Assembly (NCBI GenBank): GCA_048158365.1
Contig: JBLLNL010000010.1
Length of the DNA stretch: 64,000 bases
Origin: Azoarcus_F sp048158365
GTDB taxonomy: Bacteria; Pseudomonadota; Gammaproteobacteria; Burkholderiales; Rhodocyclaceae
Reading direction: 5' to 3' (one strand)
Shown: one piece after another, positions 25,294-34,077 of the stretch
Numbering within the stretch: position 1 is the first letter of the stretch
How the letters are laid out: every line of letters starts with the position of its first letter
The notes under the pieces: model-generated
The model's database searches: none
What the model saw: the letters and a program-made list of their open reading frames with translations, nothing else
What the model was told of the DNA's origin: nothing
Translations under genes and position numbers: made by a program

Positions 25294-26481
25294 ATGGACA
25301 CCCAAGTCGGCATCATCGGAGGCGGCCCGTCGGGCCTGTGCCTGGCCCGTCTGCTGAGCCTGGCAGGCATCCGCAGCGTCATCCTCGAGCGTCAGACCCG
25401 CGAACATGTCGAGAGCCGGATTCGCGCCGGGATCCTGGAGCAGGGCATGGCGGATCTGATGCGCCGTGCAGGCGTCGGCGAACGCATGGACCGCGAAGGA
25501 CTGCTGCACGATGGCATCGTGCTCGCTTTCGACGATCGCATGGCGCGCATCGACCTGGCGTCGCTGACCGGCGGTCAGCAGGTCATGGTGTATGGGCAGA
25601 CCGAGCTCACCAAGGATTTGTACGATGCGGTGCTGAAGGACGACAACATCACCGTGATCTTCGAGACGCGTGGCGTTCATCCGGTCGACTATCTGGGGGT
25701 CAAGCCGGCGATCGAGTTCGTTCGGGACGGGCGCCATGTGCGCATCGCGTGCGATTTTATCGCCGGCTGCGACGGCTACCACGGGGCCTCCCGCAGCTCG
25801 GTGCCACGCGGCATGATCACCGAATACGAGCGCATCTATCCGTTCGGCTGGCTGGGCCTGCTGTCCGATACGCCGCCGGTGCACGAGGAACTGATCTACG
25901 CGAACCACCGGCGCGGTTTTGCGCTGTGCTCGATGCGTTCGCATTCGCGCAGTCGCTACTACATCCAGGTCGGGCTCGACCAGAAGGTCGAGGACTGGTC
26001 GGACGAGCGCTTCTGGGACGAACTGCGGTGGCGTCTGCCCCCGCATGTTGCGGCGCGGATGGTCACGGGCCCGTCGATCGAGAAGAGCATCGCGCCGCTG
26101 CGCAGCTTCGTGGCCGAGCCGCTGCGCTTCGGCAAGCTGTTCCTGGTGGGCGATGCCGGCCACATCGTGCCGCCGACCGGCGCGAAGGGGCTCAATCTGG
26201 CCGCGTCCGACATGTACTACCTGTCGACCGCGCTGATCGCGCATTACAGGGAGGGTCGCAACGATCTGCTGGACCGCTATTCCGAAACGGCGTTGCGCCG
26301 GGTCTGGGCGGCGGTACGGTTCTCATGGTGGTTTACGTCGATCTCGCACAAGTTCAATGACGATCCAATCGAGCACAAGATCCAGCTCGCGGAACTCGAT
26401 TACCTGATGGGTTCGAAGGCCGGGCAGACCACGATCGCCGAGAACTACGTCGGACTCCCGTTCGATCCCGATTTCAGATAG
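25294..26481 (+). CDS. pobA: 4-hydroxybenzoate 3-monooxygenase
   Basis: This 395-residue FAD enzyme hydroxylates 4-hydroxybenzoate to protocatechuate with NADPH and O2, feeding LigAB. It has the FAD dinucleotide fold VGIIGGGPSGLCLARLLSL at the N-terminus, the conserved DG motif CDGYHG, the substrate-binding segment CSMRSHSRSRYYIQV (equivalent to Ser212, Arg214, Tyr222), and the second FAD site GDAGHIVPPTGAKGLNLAAS. It closely follows the Pseudomonas enzyme in length. The 3' end overlaps the convergent TetR gene by eight bases. GGAG precedes ATG 25294. Confidence 0.95.
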   Translation: MDTQVGIIGGGPSGLCLARLLSLAGIRSVILERQTREHVESRIRAGILEQGMADLMRRAGVGERMDREGLLHDGIVLAFDDRMARIDLASLTGGQQVMVYGQTELTKDLYDAVLKDDNITVIFETRGVHPVDYLGVKPAIEFVRDGRHVRIACDFIAGCDGYHGASRSSVPRGMITEYERIYPFGWLGLLSDTPPVHEELIYANHRRGFALCSMRSHSRSRYYIQVGLDQKVEDWSDERFWDELRWRLPPHVAARMVTGPSIEKSIAPLRSFVAEPLRFGKLFLVGDAGHIVPPTGAKGLNLAASDMYYLSTALIAHYREGRNDLLDRYSETALRRVWAAVRFSWWFTSISHKFNDDPIEHKIQLAELDYLMGSKAGQTTIAENYVGLPFDPDFR

Positions 26482-27388
26482 GCCGTCCGGCGTCCACGCC
26501 GTGCCTGAGCATGTCGACGATCATGTCGGCGATCCGGCCCGGCGTGTGGCCGCCCTCGCGGTACCAGATGTGTACCCAGTTCATCGCGCCGAGCAGTGTC
26601 AGGCGCAGCACGGTGCGATCCGTGTCCGGCGCGAGCGGCAGCGCGTCGATCAGATCCCGGAAAATGCGCTCGTAGGCGGCGCGGTCGGGCCGGATTCTGT
26701 CGAGCAGTTCGTGATTGCCGGTCATCGCCAGATTGTGCCCGGTCAGCCGGTCCACCGGTGAACCCTCGACGAGTCCGGATACATGCACCTCGCACGCGAG
26801 CCTAAGCCGCTGCCACGGATCGCGACCCCGGGCAGCGGCCGCCTGGACCCGGGCTGCGACGATGCGCAGCCCTTCCTGCTGCACCGACATGTAGAGCTCT
26901 TCCTTGGATTCGAAGTGGTGATACACCGAGCCCGGCAGCAATCCGACCTTGCCCGCGATGTCGCGCATCGACGTGCGATCGTAGCCGTGCTCGGAGAAGA
27001 GTTCGGCCGCGGCGTTCAGGATGATGCGGGCCCGCTCCAGCGGTTCCTCGCGGCTTCGGCTCGCCTCGGCCGCGTCACCGCCGCGGGACAGCCGCGCCGT
27101 CAGTCGCCCGCGCTCGAGTAATCGACGCTGCTTCTCGGTGAGTGCACTGGTGCCGCCGCGGGCGCCGGCCGCCAGCGCCTGCAGGCGCTTGACAGTGGTT
27201 TCGAGCCCGTGCTTCTGCCAGATGTAGCGGACGCCGGATGGCGAGATGCGCAGGCCATCGCGCCTGAGCCGCTCGGCGACGGCGGCCTGGCCGAGCTCGG
27301 GTTCGGTTTGCGCGACGTGCAGGATCGCGGCCTCGACGTTGCGGTCCGGGTCGGTTGCGGGTGGTGCGAGCGAAGGTGCTGTACTCAT
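26474..27388 (-). CDS. TetR/AcrR-type regulator with an additional N-terminal helix-turn-helix domain
   Basis: This 304-residue protein is about 100 residues longer than usual TetR regulators. Residues 15-75 form an extra module (AILHVAQTEPELGQAAVAER, ISPSGVRYIWQKHGLE) like the homeodomain-type HTH of transposases and integrases. After a basic linker (residues 76-115), the standard TetR HTH follows at about 120-165 (AAELFSEHGYDRTSMRDIAG, LPGSVYHHFESKEELY). The C-terminal ligand domain ends at 26474, overlapping pobA. It is divergent from the hydroxycinnamate operon with 215 bases between, and likely represses it. The ligand could be a CoA thioester or free acid; not determinable here. Confidence 0.85.
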   Translation of the reverse strand: MSTAPSLAPPATDPDRNVEAAILHVAQTEPELGQAAVAERLRRDGLRISPSGVRYIWQKHGLETTVKRLQALAAGARGGTSALTEKQRRLLERGRLTARLSRGGDAAEASRSREEPLERARIILNAAAELFSEHGYDRTSMRDIAGKVGLLPGSVYHHFESKEELYMSVQQEGLRIVAARVQAAAARGRDPWQRLRLACEVHVSGLVEGSPVDRLTGHNLAMTGNHELLDRIRPDRAAYERIFRDLIDALPLAPDTDRTVLRLTLLGAMNWVHIWYREGGHTPGRIADMIVDMLRHGVDAGRPI

Positions 27389-27500
27389 CGGTGCCGGTTT
27401 CGAAGGAGGGTTGGCTGCATGGCCAATGATATCGCGCGTGCGGTTCGCAGGACGTGCGCCGGGGTCGTCGATTCGACGTGCAGTGCTGACTAGTTAATTG

Positions 27501-27510
27501 AACAATTGTT
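27501..27510. promoter_or_regulatory. Palindromic operator candidate
   Basis: AACAATTGTT is a perfect 10-bp palindrome flanked by TTG and TGA that extend the symmetry partly. It overlaps the 5' edge of the -35 hexamer TTGACA at 27510-27515, a position suited to repression by the divergent TetR protein. Confidence 0.5.
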
Positions 27511-27539
27511 TGACAAGTTAGTTTAGCCTCTGCTAACTT
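27510..27539 (+). promoter_or_regulatory. Promoter of the hydroxycinnamate operon with second dyad
   Basis: A consensus -35 (TTGACA, 27510-27515) is followed by a -10 candidate (TAACTT at 27534-27539, spacing 18). The inverted repeat AAGTTAG (27515-27521) and CTAACTT (27533-27539) lies exactly between and over the hexamers, giving a second possible repressor site. It is 65 bases before the binding-protein gene. Confidence 0.5.
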
Positions 27540-27603
27540 GCTCGACAGTCGCGGACGAAGAGCCGCGATCGAGCGCAGCACGCCAACCAGGAGGAAGACT
27601 GAA

Positions 27604-28737
27604 ATGAAGAGACTCGCAATCGCGGCCGCGTTGGCCACCATGCTGTCGGCGCCGGCGATGGCCGACATCAATGTCGGCATCACGGTTTCGGCCACCGGCC
27701 CGGCCGCGGCGCTGGGACACCCGCAGCGCAATACCGTGGCGCTGCTGCCGGAGACGATGGGCGGCGAGAAGGTCAATTACATCGTGCTGGACGACGCGAC
27801 CGACCCGACTGCAGCCTCCCGCAATGCGGCGCGCCTGATCGAGGAGAGCAAGGTAGACGTGCTGGTGGGGTCGTCCACCGTGTCGAACACGCTGGCGGTC
27901 ACCGAGGTCGCGGTCGAGCACCGTACCCCGCTGATGGCACTCGCGCCGGTCGTGCTGCCGCAGGACAAGGGTCACTGGGTGTTCAGCATGCCGCAGAACA
28001 ATCTGCTGATGGCCGGCGCGATCGCCGAGGACATGGTGGCGCACGGCGTGAAGACGGTCGGCGTGATCGGTTTCGCCGATCCCTACGGTGAGAGCTTTCT
28101 GGGTGCGATGCGGACGGTGTCCGAGCAGAAGGGGCTCACGATCTCGATTGCCGAGAAATTCAACCGTGCCGATACGTCGGTACTGGGTCAGGCGGTCAAG
28201 CTGGTCGGGGCGAAACCGGATGCGATCCTGATCGTCGCATCGGGCGCGCCGGCCGCACTGCCGCATGCGACGCTGGTCGAGCGCGGTTTCAAGGGCCGCA
28301 TCTACCAGACCCATGGTGCGATCGGGCGTGACGTGCTGCGCGTCGGCGGCGCGGCGCTCGAAGGCGGTATCTTCGTCAGCGGCCCGATCATCGTCGGCGA
28401 GCAGCTTGCGGACGACCATCCGTCCAGGCAGGCGATCATCGACTATGTGCGTCGCTACGAGGAGCGCAATGGTGCCGGGTCCATGGGTCCGCAGGGCGGG
28501 CATCTGTGGGATGCGATCGCGCTGATCGCCGCGGCGGTCCCGGTCGCCAAGGAAAAGGCCCAGCCGGGTACGCCGGAGTTCCGTGTCGCGCTGCGTGATG
28601 CGATCGAAGCGTCCAGGGACGTGGTCGGCGTGCATGGCGTGTTCAACATGTCGCCGGAAGACCATTTCGGCCATGATGAGCGTGCGCGCGTGCTGGTCGA
28701 GGTGCGCAACGGGGCCTATCAGGTGATCGGACACTGA
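27604..28737 (+). CDS. ABC-type periplasmic binding protein, branched-chain/aromatic acid type
   Basis: This 377-residue periplasmic protein of the LivJ/LivK fold has the signal peptide MKRLAIAAALATMLSAPAMA. The mature protein starts DINVGITVSATGPAAALG and includes VDVLVGSSTVSNTLAV and GVKTVGVIGFADPYGESFLG. Its place before feruloyl-CoA synthase suggests it binds hydroxycinnamates or benzoates, as CouP does in Rhodopseudomonas. GGAGGA precedes ATG 27604 at eight bases. No permease or ATPase gene is adjacent, so the rest of the importer must lie elsewhere. Confidence 0.85.
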   Translation: MKRLAIAAALATMLSAPAMADINVGITVSATGPAAALGHPQRNTVALLPETMGGEKVNYIVLDDATDPTAASRNAARLIEESKVDVLVGSSTVSNTLAVTEVAVEHRTPLMALAPVVLPQDKGHWVFSMPQNNLLMAGAIAEDMVAHGVKTVGVIGFADPYGESFLGAMRTVSEQKGLTISIAEKFNRADTSVLGQAVKLVGAKPDAILIVASGAPAALPHATLVERGFKGRIYQTHGAIGRDVLRVGGAALEGGIFVSGPIIVGEQLADDHPSRQAIIDYVRRYEERNGAGSMGPQGGHLWDAIALIAAAVPVAKEKAQPGTPEFRVALRDAIEASRDVVGVHGVFNMSPEDHFGHDERARVLVEVRNGAYQVIGH

Positions 28738-28835
28738 ACGACGAGCGATACGGAGGCGGCCCGCATTGCGGGAGCACCTCGAAGCGAATCAATGCCTGGC
28801 ACCAGCACAGGCATGAGCCCGGGAGGTTGAAGGCC

Positions 28836-30719
28836 ATGGAGACAGTGATACGCGATGCCAGCCGGCTGTTTGCCGAGCCGGTCGTGGAGATGGACGTTCG
28901 GGCCGACGGGGCGCGCATCCTGCGCTCGGCCATGCCGCTCGCCGATCGCTATGCGCGCTGCGTCGGGGAGTGGCTCGAGCATTGGGCCCGGGCCGAACCG
29001 GAGGCGCTGTTTCTGGCCGAGCGCGGTCCGGACGATCGCTGGATCGAACTGAGCTACGGGGAGGCCCGGCGGCGGGTCGTGGCCATCGCCACCTGGTTGC
29101 TGGGCCGGAATCTGTCGCCCGAGCGCCCGGTAGCGATCCTGTCGGACAATTCCATCGAGCACGCGCTGCTGATGCTGGCCGCGATGCACATCGGCGTGCC
29201 GTCGTGCGCGATCTCGTCCGGCAATTCGTTGATGTCGAGAGATTTCGCCAAGCTCAGGGGCAACATCGAGCTGCTCCGACCGGGTGTCATATACGCGGAC
29301 CCGATTGAACGCTTCGAGCCGGCGCTCGCGGCGATCTCCGACCTCTACGACGGTATCGTCGTGGCCGGGGGCCGAAGCGCGTTGGCCGGCGACCATACGC
29401 CGTTCGCGTCGATCGAAACCGGGTCGGACGAGGCGGCGGTGATGGCCGCGTTCGCTCGGGTCACACCCGATACGATAGGCAAGTTTCTGTTCACGTCCGG
29501 CTCGGTGGGCACGCCCAAGGCGGTGATCAACACGCATCGCATGATGTGTTCCAACCAGCTCGCAAAGGAGATGGTGTGGCCCTTCCTGGCCGAGAACCGG
29601 CCGGTTCTTGTGGAATGGCTGCCGTGGAGCCACACCTTCGGCAGCAACCACAACCTGAACATGGTCCTGCGCTGGGGCGGCACCATTTACATCGACGACG
29701 GCAAGCCCGCTCCGGGTCTGCTCGAAAAGACCGTGCGCAATCTGAAGGAGATCTCGCCGACGGTCTATTTCAACGTGCCGCGCGCCTACGACATGCTGGT
29801 GCCGTTGCTGCGCGAGGATGTGCAGTTGCGCGAGCGCTTCTTCCACCGCATGAACCTGATCTTCTATGCGGGCGCGGCGCTGCCGCAGCACCTTTGGGCC
29901 GCGCTCGAGGAGTTGTCGGAACAGACCATCGGCACCAGGGTGATCATGGTGTCGTCCTGGGGTTCGACCGAGACCGCGCCGATGTGCACCGACTGTCATT
30001 TTCCGGCGGTGCGCTCCGGGGTCATCGGTGTGCCGATCCCGGGCACCGAGCTGAAGCTGTTGCCGGTCGCCGACAAGCTCGAGGTCAGGGTCAAGGGGCC
30101 GAACGTGTTTCCGGGCTACTGGAAGCAGCCGGAGCTGAGCCGCGATGCGTTCGATGAAGAGGGCTACTACATGATCGGCGATGCGGTCGAGTTCGTCGAT
30201 GCCGGGCATCCCGAGCAGGGTCTGCTGTTCGACGGGCGTGTCGGCGAGGACTTCAAGCTGCTGACCGGCACCTGGGTGCATGTGGGTTCGCTGCGGGTCA
30301 AGGGCATCGACGCGCTGAAACCAGTCGCGCAGGACATCGTCGTGACCGGTCACGACCTCGACGAAGTCGGTTTCCTGGTCTTCCCGAACATCCCGCAGTG
30401 CCGGGCCCTGTGCCCGGGTCTGCCGCCGGATGCCTCGGTCGAGGAGGTGTTGTCGAATCCGGCGGTGGTCAACCGGGTGCGCCAGGGCATGGCGATGATG
30501 ATGCAGGCCGGCGGCGGATCATCGACCTATCCCGCACGCGTGATGCTGATGGCCGAACAGCCATCGGTCGAGGCCGGCGAGATCACGGACAAGGGTTACA
30601 TCAACCAGCGCATCGTGCGCACCCGGCGTGCGGATCTGGTCGACTTTCTGTATTCCGACGTGCCGGACAAGAGCATCATCAGCGTGCATGCGGCGACCGG
30701 CCCGGCACACAAGGCCTGA
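28836..30719 (+). CDS. fcs: Feruloyl-CoA synthase (hydroxycinnamate-CoA ligase)
   Basis: This 627-residue AMP-forming acyl-CoA ligase activates ferulate, p-coumarate or caffeate with ATP and CoA. Adenylation motifs are LFTSGSVGTPKAVINTHR (P-loop region near residue 220), the YFNVPRAYDML segment, SSWGSTETAP, and the Fcs-type LFDGRVGEDFKLLTGTWVHV near 470. The late Lys region is AGEITDKGYINQR. Fcs proteins differ from ordinary long-chain ligases by this GTWV block. GGGAGG lies nine bases before ATG 28836. It heads the enzymatic part of the operon. Confidence 0.9.
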   Translation: METVIRDASRLFAEPVVEMDVRADGARILRSAMPLADRYARCVGEWLEHWARAEPEALFLAERGPDDRWIELSYGEARRRVVAIATWLLGRNLSPERPVAILSDNSIEHALLMLAAMHIGVPSCAISSGNSLMSRDFAKLRGNIELLRPGVIYADPIERFEPALAAISDLYDGIVVAGGRSALAGDHTPFASIETGSDEAAVMAAFARVTPDTIGKFLFTSGSVGTPKAVINTHRMMCSNQLAKEMVWPFLAENRPVLVEWLPWSHTFGSNHNLNMVLRWGGTIYIDDGKPAPGLLEKTVRNLKEISPTVYFNVPRAYDMLVPLLREDVQLRERFFHRMNLIFYAGAALPQHLWAALEELSEQTIGTRVIMVSSWGSTETAPMCTDCHFPAVRSGVIGVPIPGTELKLLPVADKLEVRVKGPNVFPGYWKQPELSRDAFDEEGYYMIGDAVEFVDAGHPEQGLLFDGRVGEDFKLLTGTWVHVGSLRVKGIDALKPVAQDIVVTGHDLDEVGFLVFPNIPQCRALCPGLPPDASVEEVLSNPAVVNRVRQGMAMMMQAGGGSSTYPARVMLMAEQPSVEAGEITDKGYINQRIVRTRRADLVDFLYSDVPDKSIISVHAATGPAHKA

Positions 30720-30742
30720 ACCAACGAGCGGGACACACGAAC

Positions 30743-31513
30743 ATGAACGAGCAACTCGTCACGACGTCCTTCGACGGCGCGATCTACACGTTGACGCTGA
30801 ACCGGCCCGAAAAGCGCAATGCGGTCAGCGACCGCCTGCTGGCCGCGCTCGAGGGTGCGCTGGTCGCGACCCCCGAAGGCTGCCGCGTCATCATTCTCGC
30901 GGGTGCCGGCGAACATTTCTGCGCCGGACTGGATCTTTCCGAGCATCAGCACCGCGAGCCCTTCGGCGTGATGCTGCACTCGCGCGGCTGGCACCGGATC
31001 TTCGACCGGATCCAGAACGGCGGGATTCCGGTGGTCACGGCGATGCAGGGCGCAGTCATCGGCGGCGGACTGGAGCTGGCCAGCGCGACCCATGTGCGCA
31101 TCGCCGAACCGAACACGATCTACCAGTTGCCGGAAGGGCGGCACGGCATCTTCGTCGGCGGTGGCGCGTCGGTGCGTGTCGCCAAGCTGATCGGCCCGGG
31201 GCGCATGTGCGAGATGATGCTGACCGGGCGTATTCTCGATGCCGACGAGGGGCAGCGCCTGGGCCTGTCGCACTACGTGGTCGGACCGGGCGAGTCGCTC
31301 GCGAAAGCGCAGCAACTGGCGGCACGGATCGCCGAGAACGCGCCGATGGCCAACTGGGCGATGGTCAGCGCGATTTCGCGTATCGACAACATGGCCTCGG
31401 ACGACGGCCTGTTCGTCGAGTCCTTGACCGCGGCGCTGACCCAGACCAGCCCCGAGGTCGCCGAACGCATCGGACATTTCCTGAAACGCAAGGGCAAGGG
31501 GCCGCAGACATGA
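30743..31513 (+). CDS. Enoyl-CoA hydratase/isomerase (crotonase), hydroxycinnamoyl-CoA hydratase candidate
   Basis: This 256-residue crotonase has the oxyanion-hole segments HFCAGLDL and GAVIGGGLEL. Both glutamates of classic enoyl-CoA hydratase are present, Glu122 (RIAEPNT) and Glu131 (QLPEGRHGIF). It is not a close match to the hydratase-lyase that makes vanillin directly, and its neighbours are a thiolase and a dehydrogenase. I therefore infer that it hydrates hydroxycinnamoyl-CoA in a beta-oxidation route. Lyase activity cannot be ruled out from sequence alone. The stop overlaps the thiolase start (ATGA). Confidence 0.82.
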   Translation: MNEQLVTTSFDGAIYTLTLNRPEKRNAVSDRLLAALEGALVATPEGCRVIILAGAGEHFCAGLDLSEHQHREPFGVMLHSRGWHRIFDRIQNGGIPVVTAMQGAVIGGGLELASATHVRIAEPNTIYQLPEGRHGIFVGGGASVRVAKLIGPGRMCEMMLTGRILDADEGQRLGLSHYVVGPGESLAKAQQLAARIAENAPMANWAMVSAISRIDNMASDDGLFVESLTAALTQTSPEVAERIGHFLKRKGKGPQT

Positions 31514-32772
31514 ACTCGAACGACTACGCCGCGTCGGAAGCGGCGGCGCTGACCGGCGCCTACGACGACATCTGGCTGGTGGCCGGCCAGCGCACCCCGT
31601 TCGAGGACTACAATGGGCTGCTGCGCGACGTTTCGCCGACCGATCTGGGCATCTTCGCGGCGCGGGCGCTGTTCGAGCGCAGCGGCATTGCGGCGGGCGA
31701 GGTCGGTGCGATCGTAGCCGGCAACATGGCCCAGTCGAGCTTCGATGCGTATTTCCTGCCGCGCCACATCGGCCTGTATGCCGGCGTGAATCCGGCGGTG
31801 CCGGCGGTGCTGGTGCAGCGCCTGTGTGGCACCGGCTTCGAAACCATCCTGACTGCGGCCGACCAGATCACGCTGGGCAAGGCGCGGGTGGTGTTGTGCG
31901 TCGGTACCGAGTCGATGTCGCGCAACCCCGTGGCGGCCTATACGCACCGCTCCGGCTTCCGCATGGGTCAGGTCGAGTTCAAGGATTTCCTGTGGGAGGC
32001 GACCAAGGACACAGCGCCCGGCGACAGTATGGGCGATACCGCCGAAAATCTGGCGAAGCGCTACGCGATCTCGCGCGAGGAGGTCGACCGCTTCGCCGAG
32101 CGGAGTTTCGCGCGCGCCGCAACCGCGTGGGCGTCGGGCTATTTCGCTGACGAGGTCACGCCGGTCGTCAATAGCGCGTGGGCGCTCGACGGCTACAAGC
32201 CGCGCGGGCTCAAGCTCGCCGATCGGGCGCAGGTCTGCGAGCGCGACGGCCATGTCCGGCCGACCGCGTTCGACACGCTTCAGAAGCTGCGACCGGCCTT
32301 CGGCGGGGTGCAGACCGGCGGCAACAGTTCGGCGATCGTAGACGGCGCCGCCGCGGTCATCGTTGCGCACGGGGACTGGGTCCGCGCCAATGGGGTCAAG
32401 CCGCTCGCCCGCATCGTGTCCGGGGCCGTGGTCGCGGTGCCACCCGAGATCATGGGCATCGGTCCCGCGCCCGCGATCCGGGCAGCCGCGAAACGCGCCG
32501 GGCTCACGGTCGGCGAGCTCGACCGCATCGAGATCAATGAGGCCTTCGGCGCCCAGTATCTGGCATGCGAGCGCGAGCTGGGTCTCGACCTCGACAAGGT
32601 CAATGTCAATGGCGGCGCGATCGCGATCGGCCATCCGCTCGGCGCCTCCGGGGTGCGTCTGACGATGACCGTGGCGCGCGAACTGGCGCGCAGCGGCTTG
32701 CGTCATGGCGTGTCGTCGGCCTGTGCCGGGGGTGGTCAGGGGGTCGCGATCGTGGTCGAACAGGCCGGCTGA
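31510..32772 (+). CDS. Acetyl-CoA acyltransferase (thiolase)
   Basis: This 420-residue thiolase has the nucleophile Cys106 in QRLCGTGFE, the INEAFGAQY block, the GGAIAIGHPLGASG glycine loop with its His, and the second catalytic Cys in SACAGGGQG. It carries an N-terminal extension of about 20 residues before the usual DIWLVAGQRTPF start. In this operon it should cleave the 3-keto thioester of the aromatic side chain, giving 4-hydroxybenzoyl-CoA (or vanilloyl-CoA) and acetyl-CoA. It overlaps the crotonase gene by four bases. Confidence 0.88.
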   Translation: MNSNDYAASEAAALTGAYDDIWLVAGQRTPFEDYNGLLRDVSPTDLGIFAARALFERSGIAAGEVGAIVAGNMAQSSFDAYFLPRHIGLYAGVNPAVPAVLVQRLCGTGFETILTAADQITLGKARVVLCVGTESMSRNPVAAYTHRSGFRMGQVEFKDFLWEATKDTAPGDSMGDTAENLAKRYAISREEVDRFAERSFARAATAWASGYFADEVTPVVNSAWALDGYKPRGLKLADRAQVCERDGHVRPTAFDTLQKLRPAFGGVQTGGNSSAIVDGAAAVIVAHGDWVRANGVKPLARIVSGAVVAVPPEIMGIGPAPAIRAAAKRAGLTVGELDRIEINEAFGAQYLACERELGLDLDKVNVNGGAIAIGHPLGASGVRLTMTVARELARSGLRHGVSSACAGGGQGVAIVVEQAG

Positions 32773-32784
32773 CGGAGTGCGGAC

Positions 32785-33552
32785 ATGAGATTCGACGACA
32801 GCACTTTCATCGTCACCGGTGGCGCGTCCGGTCTGGGTGAAGCGACCGTGCGCGCGCTGCATCGCGCCGGCGCCCGGGTCGTCATCGCCGACCTGAATCA
32901 ATCGCTCGGCCAGGCGCTCGTCGCCGACCTGGGCGAGCGGACCGTCTTCCAGCGCACCGACGTGACCGACGAGGTCCAGGCGCAGGCCTGCGTGGACCGG
33001 GCACGGTCGACGTTTGGCGGGCTGCAGGGTCTGGTCAATTGTGCCGGCATAGGCGACGCGGCCAAGGTGCTCGGGCGCGAGGGGGCCATGCCGCTGGCGG
33101 GCTTCGCGAGGGTCGTGAAGGTCAATCTGACCGGCACCTTCAACATGATCCGTGTGGCAGCGGAAGCGATGGCCAAGGGCGAGCCGCAGGCCGATGGGGA
33201 GCGCGGCGTCATCATCAACACCGCGTCGGTCGCCGCCTATGAGGGGCAGGTCGGCCAGGCCGCTTATGCCGCGTCCAAGGGCGGCATCGTGGCGATGACC
33301 CTGCCGATCGCGCGCGAGCTCGCGCGTTGCGGCATCCGTGTAATCACGATCGCGCCAGGACTGTTTCTTACGCCGATGATGCACACGCTGCCACCCGATG
33401 TGCAGCGCTCGCTCGGCGAGGCGGTGCCGTTTCCGCAGCGGCTGGGTCAACCGTCCGAGTTCGCGAAGCTCGCCTGCAGCATCATCGACAACGTGATGAT
33501 CAACGGCGAGACCATCCGTCTCGACGGCGCGATCCGGCTCGGGCCGCACTGA
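32785..33552 (+). CDS. Short-chain dehydrogenase, 3-hydroxyacyl-CoA type
   Basis: This 255-residue SDR has the cofactor motif TGGASGLGEA (residues 11-20), the NAG-type motif VNCAGIG, Ser of INTASVAAYEGQVGQ, and the YAASKGG active-site pair. It resembles the type II 3-hydroxyacyl-CoA dehydrogenase (HSD17B10-like), including ITIAPGLFLTPMM near the C-terminal third. The role in this operon would be NAD-dependent oxidation of the 3-hydroxy-3-aryl-propanoyl-CoA before thiolysis. It lies 12 bases after the thiolase gene. Confidence 0.88.
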   Translation: MRFDDSTFIVTGGASGLGEATVRALHRAGARVVIADLNQSLGQALVADLGERTVFQRTDVTDEVQAQACVDRARSTFGGLQGLVNCAGIGDAAKVLGREGAMPLAGFARVVKVNLTGTFNMIRVAAEAMAKGEPQADGERGVIINTASVAAYEGQVGQAAYAASKGGIVAMTLPIARELARCGIRVITIAPGLFLTPMMHTLPPDVQRSLGEAVPFPQRLGQPSEFAKLACSIIDNVMINGETIRLDGAIRLGPH

Positions 33553-33632
33553 CCCGGATCCCGGTAACAGGCCAATGCCGACGCGTGTACGGCGCGTGTG
33601 GCCGATCGATCGACTTATCAGGAGCGAAGCTC

Positions 33633-34052
33633 ATGGCCCGCAGCAACTTCCACCGGATGCGCATCGCATTCAGCGACTGCGATCCGGCCGAAATCGTATT
33701 CTTTGCGAACTACTTCAAATGGTTCGATACCGCCAGCCGGGAGTTTTTCACCGCGTGCGGCGTGCCGAGCTGGCGCCAGACGAAGGCCGAGCGCGGCATC
33801 ATCGGCTGTCCTCTGGTCGATGCGCAGGCCAGGTTCATCAGTTCGGCGACCTATGGCGAGGACATCGAGATCGAGTCCTCGGTCGCGACCTGGAACACCA
33901 AGAGCTTCGTGATGCGTCACGTCGCGCGGCGCGGTGACACCGTACTGTGCGAAGGGCGGGAGGTGCGGGTGTTCGCGATCCAGGATCCGGAGGATCCGAT
34001 CCGGATCAAGGCCATCCCGATCCCCGAGGACATCCGCGCCGCGTGCGAGTGA
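33633..34052 (+). CDS. 4-hydroxybenzoyl-CoA thioesterase (hotdog fold)
   Basis: This 139-residue hotdog thioesterase has the signature SDCDPAEIVFFANYFKWFD, in which the first Asp after DC is the catalytic residue of the Pseudomonas 4-hydroxybenzoyl-CoA enzyme class. A DAQARFISSATYGEDIEIES strand block follows. In this setting it would release 4-hydroxybenzoate for PobA. AGGAG precedes ATG 33633 by eight bases, and a frame open further upstream lacks similarity. Substrate specificity is inferred from the signature and the neighbours. Confidence 0.85.
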   Translation: MARSNFHRMRIAFSDCDPAEIVFFANYFKWFDTASREFFTACGVPSWRQTKAERGIIGCPLVDAQARFISSATYGEDIEIESSVATWNTKSFVMRHVARRGDTVLCEGREVRVFAIQDPEDPIRIKAIPIPEDIRAACE

Positions 34053-34077
34053 GCATATCGATACTGGAACAGCCGAC

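Noticed and set aside
30743..31513. Calling the crotonase a hydroxycinnamoyl-CoA hydratase-lyase (vanillin-forming)
   Set aside because: It lacks close similarity to that enzyme and sits with a thiolase and dehydrogenase, which a lyase route would not need. Kept as hydratase candidate.
31273..33549. A 758-codon reverse open frame opposite thiolase and SDR genes
   Set aside because: It spans two well-supported forward genes and has shadow-like composition without motifs.
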